The notes under the pieces are model-generated. The model worked only from the letters and a program-made list of their open reading frames with translations. It was not told where the DNA came from and made no database searches. From Hyphomicrobiales bacterium (GTDB lineage: Bacteria; Pseudomonadota; Alphaproteobacteria; Rhizobiales; Rhizobiaceae), in assembly GCA_900468065.1 (NCBI GenBank), contig UBTA01000062.1:1-64000 (forward strand): a DNA stretch of 64,000 nucleotides, given 5' to 3'. How positions within the stretch are numbered: position 1 is the stretch's first letter; every line of letters begins with the position of its first letter. This document shows, one piece after another, positions 17,672-26,948 of the stretch. The position numbers were made by a program, and so were the translations under genes.

Positions 17672-17696
17672 TATCCGTTCATTGCCGCCTGTTTCA

Positions 17697-17723
17697 ACCG
17701 CCCGTTGTTCCGGGCGGTTTTTC
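17697..17723. terminator. Terminator between DUF1476 and the GGDEF-EAL gene
   Basis: AACCGCCCG (17697-17705) pairs with CGGGCGGTT (17711-17719) and is followed by T-rich sequence on the plus strand. It abuts the stop of the convergent gene. Confidence 0.85.
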
Positions 17724-20314
17724 TATGCCGGTAAATTGCTGCGGATACGGCTGCGCGCGTGTCCCGCCGGTATCGCACTGGGGCGCCAGTTGCCGGCACG
17801 AATGAAGGTCTCAAGGTCCGACTTGGCCATCGGTCTGGCAAAGGCATAGCCCTGCAAGGTATCGCAACCCAGATCACGCAGGATATGCGCATGCTGGGTG
17901 GTTTCCACTCCCTCAGCAACGACCTCGATGCTGAGCGAGTGACCGATATCGATGATGGACCCAACCAGCTTGCGCTGCTCGGCAACCTCGAGGATCGGTC
18001 CGACGAGGGCGCGGTCGATTTTCAAACGGCTGGGGCTGAGCTTCATCAGGCCGACGATCGATGCATGACCGGTTCCGAAATCGTCGATTTCGATATCGAT
18101 GCCGAGCGCCCTCAGGTCGCTGAGGGTTTGCGAGGCATTTTCATCGAGATCGTCGAGAAAGATCGATTCCAGCAATTCGAACGATAGTCTCCCGCGCGGT
18201 ATATTCAGCTGTTTCAAGCTGTCGATCAGACCCGGCTCGCGCAATCGCGGCGAGGAGACGTTCACGGAGATTCGCGGAACATTCAGCCCGTGCATGTCCC
18301 AATATCCCAGATCCCGCAACGCCTGTTCGGCAATTGTCCGGTCGATCGCAGTCAGTGCATTGATGTCCTCGGCGATTTTCAAGAAATAGTCCGGTGCGAG
18401 CAGGCCGTGCCGGGGATGCACCCAGCGGGCCAGCGTCTCCACACCGGTGATATCCAGTGTCCGCGCGTCGAACTGGGGTTGATAGAACGGGACGAATTCA
18501 CCGTCCTCAAGCCCCTTGATGATCTCGTCGGCGGTTCGCTTGGCGTGATGGATCTGCGTTTGCAGTTGCTTGGTGAAAAACTCGTAACGGTTTCGGCCAA
18601 GTCCCTTGGCGCGGTAGAGAGCGATGTCAGCGTTCATCAGTGATTGCTTGGCATCGGCGGTGCTGTCGGCGGACCAGGCTATTCCAACGCTGGCACCGAA
18701 CCGGCAGAGATGCCCGTCATAGACCACTGGCTGGCGCAAGGTATCGATGATGCGGTCGGCAAGGCTGGTGACCGCCTCCTGCGTTTGGCTGGCATCACAC
18801 AGTACCAGGAACTCGTCGCCGCCAATGCGGGCAACGAAATCGGTGCCGCCAATGATCGAAGTCAGAACCTGCGCCGTATGGACTAGCATCGCGTCGCCTG
18901 CCTGATGGCCAAGCGTGTCGTTGATCTGCTTGAACCGGTCGAGATCGATATGAAGGATGGCGCAATAGTCGACTTTATCGGCAATCCATTCGTCGAGGCG
19001 CTGGTCGAGAAAGCGCCGGTTCGGCAAACCGGTGAGATGATCGTGTAGCGCATTATATTCGATGCGGGTTCGAGCCACTTCCAGCTCCAGATTGTGCGCC
19101 TCGGCGAGTTGCCTTGCCTGTTCGAGATCATCGCGCAAGACCACATCCTCGGTCACGTCCCAGTTGGCGCCGATGAGCTTGCGCTCACCTTCCGCGTCGG
19201 TGAAGGTGACGGAACTGGACCGGATATGGCGAATTTCTCCATCTGGACGCACGATCCTGAAGGCGTTGTAGAAGGGAACGGTCGAGGCTATGCCCGCTTC
19301 AACTCTTGCCAGCGCGCCGGCGCGGTCATCCGGATGGAGGCGTTGTTCGAACACAGAGCCGTGCTGGTTGGCGCTGACTGCCTCAAGTCCGTAGATGCGA
19401 AGCAATTGCTCGTCGCGGACGACGACACCGGTGTCCAGGTTGGCTTCAAAAACGCCGACCTTTGAAACATCCAGAGCAAGCCTCAGCCGGCGCGACGTTT
19501 CTTCAAGCTGTGCCTCGGCCTTCTTTCGCTCGGAGATATCGGTATCCGTGCCGATGATGCGGCTCGGTTTTCCATCCTTGCCCCATTCGATGGAGGCACC
19601 GCGGCTTTCGATCCATACCCAATGACCGTCCGCATGGCGTTCGCGATACTCGAACGTATTGAACGCGACATCGCCGTCATCCTGGCGGCGGATACACTCA
19701 AGAACGTGCTGACGGTCTGCCGGATGCACGGTTTCGATCCATACGTCCAGCGAGCCATCGACCGTTGCATCGGCATTCATGCCGCGGATGGTTTTCCAGT
19801 GGGCGGAATAAAACAGATCGTTGGTGCTGAAATCATGATCCCAGACCCCTTGGTGTGCGCTTTCGAGCGCGTATTTCCATCGGGTCTCGTTTTTCTGCAG
19901 CGTCGCCAGCGCCTGTTTGAGTGCGTCGATAGATTGTACCTGTAGAATGATCCGGGGTGCGCCTTCAGCCGCCTGCGCAAACGAGGCGTGGACCCAAAAG
20001 GATTGGGTTGGACCGATCAGGCGGATTTCATGCGGCTTTGACGAGGGACGGCCTTGCAGGATGTCCTGCATCGCCGTTTCGACCGTTGGGCCATCTTCAT
20101 CATCAATGAACCGCAGAATATGTTCGCCTGTGATCGCTTCGACCGGCAGCGCGAGCGCGGCCGCGAACGCAGGGTTCATACTGACGATATGGCCGTTCCG
20201 TTCGAGCAGGCACAACCCGACCGGCGAAGCCTCGACAAGACTGTCGCCATCCGGCAAGGGAATGGCCGTTGCCGGCTTTGCCCGTAGATTTCGGTTGTCG
20301 CTGGCGGTTTTCAC
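17723..20314 (-). CDS. PAS-PAS-PAS-GGDEF-EAL cyclic-di-GMP protein
   Basis: 863-aa cytoplasmic signalling protein. A PAS domain is seen at about 25-130, PAS-PAC domains at about 145-265 and 275-395, GGDEF at about 415-580 and EAL at about 590-850. The diguanylate cyclase signature GGDEF is intact at 498-502. The EAL signature is ETLAR (E626-L628-R630), with DDFGTG at 744-749, KIDR at 765 and AEGVET further on, so the phosphodiesterase residues also look complete. It could be a bifunctional or net-degrading enzyme, controlled by PAS ligands; the triple PAS suggests redox or small-molecule sensing. No signal peptide or membrane segment is seen. Single gene, minus strand. Confidence 0.94.
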   Translation of the reverse strand: MKTASDNRNLRAKPATAIPLPDGDSLVEASPVGLCLLERNGHIVSMNPAFAAALALPVEAITGEHILRFIDDEDGPTVETAMQDILQGRPSSKPHEIRLIGPTQSFWVHASFAQAAEGAPRIILQVQSIDALKQALATLQKNETRWKYALESAHQGVWDHDFSTNDLFYSAHWKTIRGMNADATVDGSLDVWIETVHPADRQHVLECIRRQDDGDVAFNTFEYRERHADGHWVWIESRGASIEWGKDGKPSRIIGTDTDISERKKAEAQLEETSRRLRLALDVSKVGVFEANLDTGVVVRDEQLLRIYGLEAVSANQHGSVFEQRLHPDDRAGALARVEAGIASTVPFYNAFRIVRPDGEIRHIRSSSVTFTDAEGERKLIGANWDVTEDVVLRDDLEQARQLAEAHNLELEVARTRIEYNALHDHLTGLPNRRFLDQRLDEWIADKVDYCAILHIDLDRFKQINDTLGHQAGDAMLVHTAQVLTSIIGGTDFVARIGGDEFLVLCDASQTQEAVTSLADRIIDTLRQPVVYDGHLCRFGASVGIAWSADSTADAKQSLMNADIALYRAKGLGRNRYEFFTKQLQTQIHHAKRTADEIIKGLEDGEFVPFYQPQFDARTLDITGVETLARWVHPRHGLLAPDYFLKIAEDINALTAIDRTIAEQALRDLGYWDMHGLNVPRISVNVSSPRLREPGLIDSLKQLNIPRGRLSFELLESIFLDDLDENASQTLSDLRALGIDIEIDDFGTGHASIVGLMKLSPSRLKIDRALVGPILEVAEQRKLVGSIIDIGHSLSIEVVAEGVETTQHAHILRDLGCDTLQGYAFARPMAKSDLETFIRAGNWRPSAIPAGHARSRIRSNLPA

Positions 20315-20412
20315 GTGTCCGTCGATCTCGCGCGATTTTGGAGCATCATGACCGACGACAATGAAAGCCCCCTTAATGTGAGGGCCCTAAAATAGCTATG
20401 CGGGTTGTAGGA

Positions 20413-20967
20413 TCAGGGCTGAAGCTTGTTGAGAAACTGGGCAAAGACCATCGTGCCTTCCGGCCAGGGGCCGTGTCCGGATTCACTGTTGATATGTCCG
20501 GATTCGCCCGCATCGACGAGCAGTGAGCCCCAGGCATTGGCGATGTCGCCTGCATGTTCATAGGTACCGAACGGATCGTTGCGGCTTGCCACGACCAGAC
20601 TTGGAAACGGCAGCGGATCGCGCGGGTAGGGGCCGAACGTCATCAGGTGTTTCGGACGAATCTTCTGATTGGTCACCTCCGGCGGTGCAACGAGGAAGGC
20701 GCCGGCGATCTTCTTTTCGACATGCGGCAGCGCATGAAGCGCCGTTGCAACACCAAGCGAGTGCGCGACGATGACAACGGGCTTGGTTGCCGCATTGATG
20801 TCGTCGATCATCCTCTTCACCCAATCCTCGCGCACGGGCTTGGCCCACTCAGCCTGCTCGACGCGCCGCGCCGAGGCAAGTTTGTTCTGCCATCGGGTTT
20901 GCCAATGGTCCGGTCCGGAATTGGTGTAGCCGGGTACGATCAGGATATCTGCTTCGGATGCTTTCAT
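20413..20967 (-). CDS. RBBP9/YdeN family alpha/beta hydrolase
   Basis: 184-aa serine hydrolase of the RBBP9/YdeN family. It begins DILIVPGYTNSGPDHWQTRW. The nucleophile is in VIVAHSLGVATAL, the acid in SRNDPFGTYEHA, and the histidine in SGHINSESGHGPWPEG. The frame is open 48 codons upstream, but that part has no family similarity, so ATG 20967 is used; the Shine-Dalgarno is weak. Members are small esterase-like proteins of unclear substrate. It is divergent from the DUF2189 gene, with 226 bp between. Confidence 0.88.
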   Translation of the reverse strand: MKASEADILIVPGYTNSGPDHWQTRWQNKLASARRVEQAEWAKPVREDWVKRMIDDINAATKPVVIVAHSLGVATALHALPHVEKKIAGAFLVAPPEVTNQKIRPKHLMTFGPYPRDPLPFPSLVVASRNDPFGTYEHAGDIANAWGSLLVDAGESGHINSESGHGPWPEGTMVFAQFLNKLQP

Positions 20968-21193
20968 GATAACGGCGATTTGAGGTCGAGGAGAGCGGAA
21001 GTCAAGTGTCAGACAGACAGATTTGATATATGCTGGTTGCACGGCGCGATTGGTCACGACGCTCCGTGGCGAAAAAGACGCCGATACCGGGAGCATCGCA
21101 TTTCGGTCCATCTTACCGGACTGTCCTCCAAGCCGACACTACTGATTGTTCTCGAATGACGTGACACCGCGTGTTTCAGCAGGAGAATTGGTC

Positions 21194-22000
21194 ATGACAG
21201 CATTTCATGTAATGGCAGGATCCGGCGCCGGTCTCGCACATCCGGACATTCGCAGGATTGGTGTAGCCGACGTTTTCGACGCGTTGCGTCTCGGTTGGCA
21301 GGATTTCAACGCAAAGCCATCCCACTACGTTTTTCTCTGCTTGATCTATCCGATCGCCGGTGTCGTTCTGGCCACCTGGAGTTCGGGCGTCAACATGCTG
21401 CCTCTGGTGTACCCGCTGGTTTCAGGCTTTGCCCTTTTGGGCCCGGTCGCCGCCATAGGTCTCTACGAGATCAGCAGACGGCGGGAAATCGGCATGGACA
21501 CGTCATGGCGGCACGCGTTCGATGTGCGTCGTTCCCCAGCGCTTGCGTCGATCCTCGGGCTCGCCTTCATGCTGTTGGTGTTGTTCGTCGTCTGGCTTGT
21601 GGTTGCACAGTCGCTTTACACCCAACTGTTCGGCGACATGCCTGCGGCATCGCTTTCGGCGCTCTACCATCAGGTCATCGGAACCGATCAGGGCTGGACC
21701 CTGATCCTGGTCGGCAATGCCGTTGGTTTCGTCTTCGCCATGATTGTGCTTTCGACCGTGGTCGTGTCATTTCCGCTGCTGCTTGAGCGGGATGTCGGAG
21801 CCGTTGCTGCCATCGAAACGTCGGTGCGCGCGACGCTTGCCAATCCGGTACCGGTGGCCGTCTGGGGATTGATCGTTGCTACCAGCCTGGTTATCGGCTC
21901 GATCCCGGTTTTCGTCGGTCTCGCCGTCATCATGCCGATCCTTGGTCATGCGACGTGGCACCTCTACCGCAAGATGGTCGTCGCCCCGGAAGGCAAGTAA
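21194..22000 (+). CDS. DUF2189 integral membrane protein
   Basis: 268 aa with about six predicted membrane segments, e.g. HYVFLCLIYPIAGVVLATW, LASILGLAFMLLVLFVVWLV, GFVFAMIVLSTVVVSFPLLL and the last helix near IPVFVGLAVIMPILGHATWH. The pattern FDALRLGWQDF near the start and GHATWHLYRKMV at the end are typical of the DUF2189 family, common in alphaproteobacteria. Its function is unknown; older annotations link it to cytochrome c oxidase subunit I-like proteins, which I cannot support here. AGGAG lies eight bases before ATG 21194. Confidence 0.88.
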   Translation: MTAFHVMAGSGAGLAHPDIRRIGVADVFDALRLGWQDFNAKPSHYVFLCLIYPIAGVVLATWSSGVNMLPLVYPLVSGFALLGPVAAIGLYEISRRREIGMDTSWRHAFDVRRSPALASILGLAFMLLVLFVVWLVVAQSLYTQLFGDMPAASLSALYHQVIGTDQGWTLILVGNAVGFVFAMIVLSTVVVSFPLLLERDVGAVAAIETSVRATLANPVPVAVWGLIVATSLVIGSIPVFVGLAVIMPILGHATWHLYRKMVVAPEGK

Positions 22001-22024
22001 TACGGCGGAACCCGGCAATTGCCA

Positions 22025-22051
22025 GAAGTGCCGCCGCCACGGCGGCGCTTC
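22025..22051. terminator. Hairpin between convergent DUF2189 and pilZ genes
   Basis: An 11-bp stem with one G-T pair and a 5-base loop lies 25 bases after the DUF2189 stop. There is no T tract on either side, so it may be a weak terminator or an mRNA-end stabiliser. Confidence 0.45.
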
Positions 22052-22072
22052 CATTGCTGCCGTACGTCTGAT

Positions 22073-22378
22073 TTAGCGGAAATATTTGTAATAGGACGAA
22101 ATCTGCGCCGAGGTGTTGGAAGACGCGTCAAGGCGGATACCGATCTTGTCGCCGCGGTACCATTGCACGATACCGGTCAAATGGCCGAACTCATCGCTCT
22201 TGATAGAGACTTCCTGGCCGGTCGTGGCATTGATGTCGAAATAGAGTTGAAAACAAATGCCGGCCGCCGACAGATCTTTGACAATTCCCCGGCTCGATCC
22301 GCCCTTGCAGGTTACTTCACCGGTGAATTTCGTTGTCGTGCGCATGGTCTTGCGTTCGATCGTCTGCTGGTACGGCAT
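22073..22378 (-). CDS. PilZ domain protein
   Basis: 101-aa single-domain PilZ-like protein. SRGIVKDLSAAGICFQL contains the D-x-S-x-x-G half of the c-di-GMP-binding motif, and GHLTGIVQWYRGDKIGIRLD is the usual beta-strand region. The arginine part of the motif (RxxxR) is not convincing; ERKTMRTTTKF may be a degenerate form, so binding is uncertain. ATG 22378 is preferred because the upstream TTG overlaps the GGAGAGGAG Shine-Dalgarno. The window also encodes two GGDEF proteins. Confidence 0.8.
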   Translation of the reverse strand: MPYQQTIERKTMRTTTKFTGEVTCKGGSSRGIVKDLSAAGICFQLYFDINATTGQEVSIKSDEFGHLTGIVQWYRGDKIGIRLDASSNTSAQISSYYKYFR

Positions 22379-22494
22379 GTTCACCCGACTCCTCTCCAAT
22401 CATTTTTTCGCAATTTCTCACGGAAAACTGACAAAAAGCTTGAGAAATTCGTTCACAATCGAACAAACTGGGTCGAAATCAAACACAAGTTTGA

Positions 22495-22520
22495 TGCGGA
22501 GAGCGGTGACGCTCTCCGCA
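22495..22520 (-). terminator. Hairpin after purB, probable terminator
   Basis: A perfect 10-bp stem (TGCGGAGAGC with GCTCTCCGCA) with a 6-base loop directly follows the purB stop on the minus strand. The T tract is poor. Confidence 0.6.
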
Positions 22521-22528
22521 GGGATAGA

Positions 22529-23830
22529 TCAACCGAAGACGCGGCGGAAGATCGTGTCGACATGCTTGGTGTGATAGCCAAGATCGAATTTTTCGCGGAT
22601 TTCCGCTTCCGGCAGAGCCGCGCGCACTTCCGCGTCGGCCAGCAGTTCCTCGAGGAAATCGGCGCCCTTTTCCCAGACCTTCATGGCATTGCGCTGCACG
22701 AGACGGTAGCTGTCCTCACGCGACACGCCGGCCTGGGTGAGGGCCAGAAGCACCCGCTGGCTCATCACCAGGCCGCGGAACTTATTCATGTTCTTCAACA
22801 TGTTTTCCGGGTAAATCACCAGCTTCTCAACAACGCCGGCCAAACGATTGAGAGCGAAGTCGAGGGTGATCGTCGTATCCGGGCCAATGGCACGCTCGAC
22901 GCTGGAATGGCTGATATCGCGCTCGTGCCACAGGGCAACGTTTTCCATGGCGGGAACCACCGACATGCGCACCAGACGGGCAAGACCGGTCAGGTTTTCG
23001 GTGAGGACCGGATTGCGCTTGTGCGGCATGGCCGACGAACCCTTCTGGCCCGGCGAGAAGAATTCCTCAGCTTCCAGAACCTCGGTGCGCTGCATGTGGC
23101 GGATTTCGGTGGCGACGTTTTCGATCGAGGAGGCGATGACGCCGAGTGTCGCGAAGAACATCGCATGACGGTCGCGCGGGATGACCTGGGTGGAAATCGG
23201 CTCGGCCACGAGGCCGAGCTTTTCGCAGACATATTCCTCAACGCTTGGGTCGATATTGGCAAAGGTGCCGACAGCGCCGGAGATGGCACCGGTGGCGATT
23301 TCCGCGCGGGCAGCGACGAGGCGGGCGCGGTTGCGGCTCATCTCGGCATAGAAGCGGGCAAAGGTCAGGCCCATCGTGGTCGGCTCGGCATGAATGCCGT
23401 GGCTGCGGCCGATACGGACCGTATCCTTGTGTTCGAAGGCGCGGGTCTTCAGAGCGGTCAGTACCCGGTCGAGATCGGCAAGCAGCAGATCTGCAGCGCG
23501 CACCAGCTGGATGTTGAACGTCGTATCGAGCACGTCGGACGAGGTCATGCCCTGGTGGACGAAGCGGCTGTCGGGGCCGATGAATTCGGCCAGATGCGTC
23601 AGGAAGGCGATGACGTCGTGCTTGGTGACGGCTTCGATCTCGTCGATGCGCGCGACATCGAAAGTGGCGGAGCCGCCCTTTTCCCAGATCGTCCTGGCGG
23701 CGTCCTTGGGGATGACGCCGAGATCGGCCAGTGCGTCGCAGGCATAGGCCTCGATTTCGAACCAGATGCGGAATTTGGTTTCCGGGGACCAGATGGCCAC
23801 CATTTCCGGCCGGGAGTAACGGGGGATCAT
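22529..23830 (-). CDS. purB: Adenylosuccinate lyase
   Basis: Cleaves SAICAR to AICAR + fumarate and adenylosuccinate to AMP + fumarate. 433 aa. The superfamily signature GSSAMPHKRNP carries the catalytic serine loop. RSHGIHAEPTTMGLTFARF and the N-terminal MIPRYSRPEMVAIWSPETKF are typical of the short PurB class. It is on the same strand as the other pur genes but separated from them by about 5.4 kb. Confidence 0.97.
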   Translation of the reverse strand: MIPRYSRPEMVAIWSPETKFRIWFEIEAYACDALADLGVIPKDAARTIWEKGGSATFDVARIDEIEAVTKHDVIAFLTHLAEFIGPDSRFVHQGMTSSDVLDTTFNIQLVRAADLLLADLDRVLTALKTRAFEHKDTVRIGRSHGIHAEPTTMGLTFARFYAEMSRNRARLVAARAEIATGAISGAVGTFANIDPSVEEYVCEKLGLVAEPISTQVIPRDRHAMFFATLGVIASSIENVATEIRHMQRTEVLEAEEFFSPGQKGSSAMPHKRNPVLTENLTGLARLVRMSVVPAMENVALWHERDISHSSVERAIGPDTTITLDFALNRLAGVVEKLVIYPENMLKNMNKFRGLVMSQRVLLALTQAGVSREDSYRLVQRNAMKVWEKGADFLEELLADAEVRAALPEAEIREKFDLGYHTKHVDTIFRRVFG

Positions 23831-23891
23831 GGGCTTTAGCTTTCGTGACGATGGGAGTTGGCTGAGCCTCTAGCAAAGATAGACGGCAATC

Positions 23892-24446
23892 TCAACGTTG
23901 CTGTTTTGGCATCCGGCAGGTCAGCCACAGGCTGGTCGCTGCGAGAGCGGCAAATCCGAGCGGCAGATAGAGGCGGATGCCCATGACGACGAACTGATAA
24001 ATGGCGCTCGCCGAGGTGAACGTGAATTGGTAGGCCCAGGTGGCGGTGCCGAACGGAGCGTGCCAGCGGGCATAGAAAATCCGGTAATCGAGGGCAAACA
24101 GAACAGCCGTTGTGGCGATGGTACAGAGGGTCAAGCAGAGGAAAAATGCCGCAAAGCGGGTCTCCCGGCCTCTGCCGATCGCGCCGAAGCGGCCAAGCAG
24201 CAGTGCGAATGGCCAGGAAACCAGACCGCCCAAGAAGAACAGCACAAGAATGCTGGAGAGATGAGAGGTCTCGGCGCCGTTGCGCAGATAGAGTGCGCCG
24301 AGCGCCGACACGGCCATCATCACGCCCCACAACGGCGCACCAAGCAGAACTTCCCAAAGGCCCGGCAGAGCCTCAAGCAGCCGCTGCGCTATTTTCCGCG
24401 TCAGACCGCGCTGCGCGTCCGTTCTGGAATGCCCGGATGCACTCAT
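23892..24446 (-). CDS. Small four-TM membrane protein
   Basis: 184 aa with four predicted transmembrane segments: WGVMMAVSALGALYL, SILVLFFLGGLVSWPFALLL, FFLCLTLCTIATTAVLFALD and YLPLGFAALAATSLWL. A cytoplasmic basic N-terminus is present. ATG 24446 overlaps the stop of the DUF2259 gene (ATGA), so the frame extending upstream is discarded. Probably the last gene of rpe-DUF2259-this. The family is not recognised. Confidence 0.78.
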   Translation of the reverse strand: MSASGHSRTDAQRGLTRKIAQRLLEALPGLWEVLLGAPLWGVMMAVSALGALYLRNGAETSHLSSILVLFFLGGLVSWPFALLLGRFGAIGRGRETRFAAFFLCLTLCTIATTAVLFALDYRIFYARWHAPFGTATWAYQFTFTSASAIYQFVVMGIRLYLPLGFAALAATSLWLTCRMPKQQR

Positions 24447-25180
24447 GGCGTTGCGGGCGCCGGAACGGCGATCCAGCGGCCGTCGCGGCCTTCGAAACCA
24501 ACGCTCAAGACCTGAACGAGGACAACGTGGACCGGTTCGCTTTGCAGCGGATTGAACACCATGACACCGCCGATACGGTAACCCGTCGGGCATTTGCGGC
24601 TGTCGGGAACCGCCGTGTCGGCGTGCAGCACGCGGTCAGATGACTTTCCGTCTTCGGTTTGGAAGCCGAGACGAAAGCCGATCGACTGGGGCGTGACGTC
24701 CTTGCAGAGTGCGGAGGGGTCAAGGGAAATTTCATCGAGCGATAGTGTGAAGTCTCCACCAACCGGCGGTTCGACCGCATATTGCCGGTATGTCAGGCGA
24801 TGAGGAGAGCTTTCGGTTTCCGTGATCGGATTGAAAGCGGCAAGCAGGCCGGGATTGGCGCCAAGATCGAATTTTTGGACGAGCGCAGCGGCTTTTGCGG
24901 CTGTCTGTGCGCGTACCTTGGCAAGGCTGGTGTTTTCCTCATCGACACGCAGCCGGATCGGCGTGCCGGGCAGGAACGTGTCCTTGCGGGTGTCGATGAA
25001 GAAGATATTCGAATAGGGAAAGCCGGAGCCGTCCTGAACGCCGTATTCCTCAAAGGCAAAGACGCTGCCATCTGCCGAAAAGCCGATCGACTCGAACGCG
25101 GCGAAATCGCCGGCACCTGCGCCCGTTGTCGATAGCACTAAGGCCAGCAGTGCGGCAGAGATTCCGCCCGATAATCTCAC
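24443..25180 (-). CDS. DUF2259 secreted protein
   Basis: 245 aa with an N-terminal signal peptide ([18 protein letters not shown]) and a periplasmic body beginning [20 protein letters not shown], the DUF2259 hallmark. Two cysteines (SALCKDV and SRKCPTGY) may pair. The start is GTG, overlapping the rpe stop as GTGA, which points to translational coupling. The function is unknown. Confidence 0.88.
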   Translation of the reverse strand: MRLSGGISAALLALVLSTTGAGAGDFAAFESIGFSADGSVFAFEEYGVQDGSGFPYSNIFFIDTRKDTFLPGTPIRLRVDEENTSLAKVRAQTAAKAAALVQKFDLGANPGLLAAFNPITETESSPHRLTYRQYAVEPPVGGDFTLSLDEISLDPSALCKDVTPQSIGFRLGFQTEDGKSSDRVLHADTAVPDSRKCPTGYRIGGVMVFNPLQSEPVHVVLVQVLSVGFEGRDGRWIAVPAPATP

Positions 25181-25854
25181 CTGCGGCCTCCTTCGGCGTT
25201 GCTGCGCAGGGTGTCGATGGTTTTCCGATAGGCATCGACATGGCCGCCACCGAAGATGGCCGAACCTGCAACGAACACGTTGGCACCGGCGGACGCCGGA
25301 AGCGCGATCGTGTCCAGCGCGATGCCGCCATCAACCTGGATGTCGATTGGCCGGTCGCCGATCATCGCCTTGATGCGGCGGATCTTCTCTTCCATGGCGG
25401 GAATGAATTTCTGGCCACCGAAACCGGGATTGACGGTCATCACCAGAACGAGGTCGATCTTATCGAGCAGATAGTCAAGCACGTTTTCCGGCGTTGCCGG
25501 ATTGATCGAAACGCCGGCCTTCTTGCCGAGCGCCTTGATCGCCTGAACCGAACGATCGAGATGTGGACCCGCTTCCACATGCACGGTGATGCTGTCGCAG
25601 CCGGCCTTGGCAAAGGCTTCCAGATAGGGATCGGCCGGCGCAATCATCAGGTGGCAATCGAAATAGGCCTGCGTGTGCGGCCGCAGCGACTTGATCACAT
25701 CGGGGCCGAACGAAATGTTGGGCACGAAATGGCCGTCCATGATGTCGAGATGGATCCAGTCGGCACCGGCGGCAACGACGTCGCGCACTTCCTGTCCGAG
25801 TTTGGCGTAGTCGGCGGCGAGAATGGATGGGGCGATGCGGATAGGCAGGGGCAT
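25177..25854 (-). CDS. rpe: Ribulose-phosphate 3-epimerase
   Basis: Interconverts ribulose-5-phosphate and xylulose-5-phosphate (pentose phosphate and Calvin pathways). 225 aa, TIM barrel. [49 protein letters not shown] and QVDGGI carry the catalytic aspartates and metal-binding histidines. ATG 25854 has GGAG nine bases upstream; twelve further upstream codons are discarded. Its stop overlaps the GTG of the next gene. Confidence 0.96.
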   Translation of the reverse strand: MPLPIRIAPSILAADYAKLGQEVRDVVAAGADWIHLDIMDGHFVPNISFGPDVIKSLRPHTQAYFDCHLMIAPADPYLEAFAKAGCDSITVHVEAGPHLDRSVQAIKALGKKAGVSINPATPENVLDYLLDKIDLVLVMTVNPGFGGQKFIPAMEEKIRRIKAMIGDRPIDIQVDGGIALDTIALPASAGANVFVAGSAIFGGGHVDAYRKTIDTLRSNAEGGRR

Positions 25855-25940
25855 GGTGTGGGGCTCCAACTGTTTTGCGGGCAATAGCATCGCTTTTCAC
25901 GGCAAACAACAGATGTTGCCGCTTCATCATCGCCTGGAGT

Positions 25941-26948
25941 CTAGGTTTGCTTAGCCCAAATGGGAAGTAGATCATTTTCCCGATGTGTCGCATCATGCAC
26001 TCCACGGGCGATGGCACGCGCCATGGTGGAGGCCGCCGCGGCCCCCAGATCGATGAAATCCTGCAGCGAAATGGTTTTGCCGCTTGTTCCGGTCGCAAGT
26101 GAAAAGACAAGGTCACCGTCGAGCGGCGTATGCGATGGCCACAGCGCCCGCGAAAACCCGTCATGAGCGGCGATCGCCAACCGTTTTGCCTCGGCCTTGC
26201 TCAGGACCGCATCGGTGGCGACGACGGCGATCGTGGTGTTTTTCGTTTCGCTCTGGTTGCCACGAAACTTGATGCGCAGGTCGCGCGCGTCCTTGGGGAA
26301 CGGATGCGGCAAACCAAGGCCGCCGAATTCCGAGTCTTCCTCGAACGGTGCCGACCAGAAATGTCTGCCGTCGCCGATGGTCGCTGAGCCAAGCGCATTG
26401 ACCGCGACCAGCGCGCCGATGGTGATGCCGTTGTCGAGGATCGTCGAGGCCGTGCCGAGCCCGCCCTTGAACGTGGCGGTCATGGCGCCTGTTCCGGCTC
26501 CTGCGCTGCCGGTGGAAAACTCCAGTGCTGCTGCCTGTACAGCCGCGTAACCCAGTTCGCGATAGGGCGGGTAGAGGCCCCAATCCTTGTCGCCGCCGTT
26601 GATAAGGTCGAAGAGAATGGCGGCGGGAACGATCGGGATATGCAGGTCGCCGACGGGAAAGCCGCGTCCCATCTGGCGTAGCGCCGCCTGCGCGCCGGAG
26701 GCCGCATCAAGCCCGAAGGCCGAACCGCCCGACAAAACGATGGCATCGACGGTCTGTACCGTATTGTGCGGTTCGAGCAGATCGGTCTCGCGCGTACCGG
26801 GGGCGCCACCCAGCACCTGCACGGCGGCGACGGCCGGTTGATCGCAGACGACGACGGAGACGCCGGATTTCAGCCGATGGTCCTGCGCATTGCCGACCCT
26901 CAGGCCATCGACATCGGTAATCGCATTGCGCGGGCCGGGGCGCATCAT
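25941..26948 (-). CDS. P1/S58 family autoprocessing peptidase (DmpA/NylC-like)
   Basis: 335-aa Ntn-fold hydrolase precursor. The family blocks NAITDVDGLRVGNAQ, AIVLSGGSAFGLDAA, STGSAGAGTGAMTATFKGG and VAVNALGSATIGDG are present. The likely autocleavage site is N237/T238 in KNTTIAVVATDAVLS, making T238 the new N-terminal nucleophile, as in NylC (Asn/Thr) or DmpA (Gly/Ser). Known relatives are beta-peptidyl aminopeptidases, D-aminopeptidases and nylon-oligomer hydrolases; the natural substrate is unknown. ATG 26948 overlaps the stop of the binding-protein gene (ATGA). No signal peptide is seen. An open frame reaches 272 codons further upstream, but there it runs antiparallel in meaning to the binding protein gene. 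Confidence 0.9.
   Translation of the reverse strand: MMRPGPRNAITDVDGLRVGNAQDHRLKSGVSVVVCDQPAVAAVQVLGGAPGTRETDLLEPHNTVQTVDAIVLSGGSAFGLDAASGAQAALRQMGRGFPVGDLHIPIVPAAILFDLINGGDKDWGLYPPYRELGYAAVQAAALEFSTGSAGAGTGAMTATFKGGLGTASTILDNGITIGALVAVNALGSATIGDGRHFWSAPFEEDSEFGGLGLPHPFPKDARDLRIKFRGNQSETKNTTIAVVATDAVLSKAEAKRLAIAAHDGFSRALWPSHTPLDGDLVFSLATGTSGKTISLQDFIDLGAAAASTMARAIARGVHDATHRENDLLPIWAKQT

Noticed and set aside
22019-23839. 606-codon open frame on the plus strand opposite purB
   Set aside because: It is a shadow of purB: no family features, high arginine/histidine/alanine content, and purB is unambiguous on the other strand.
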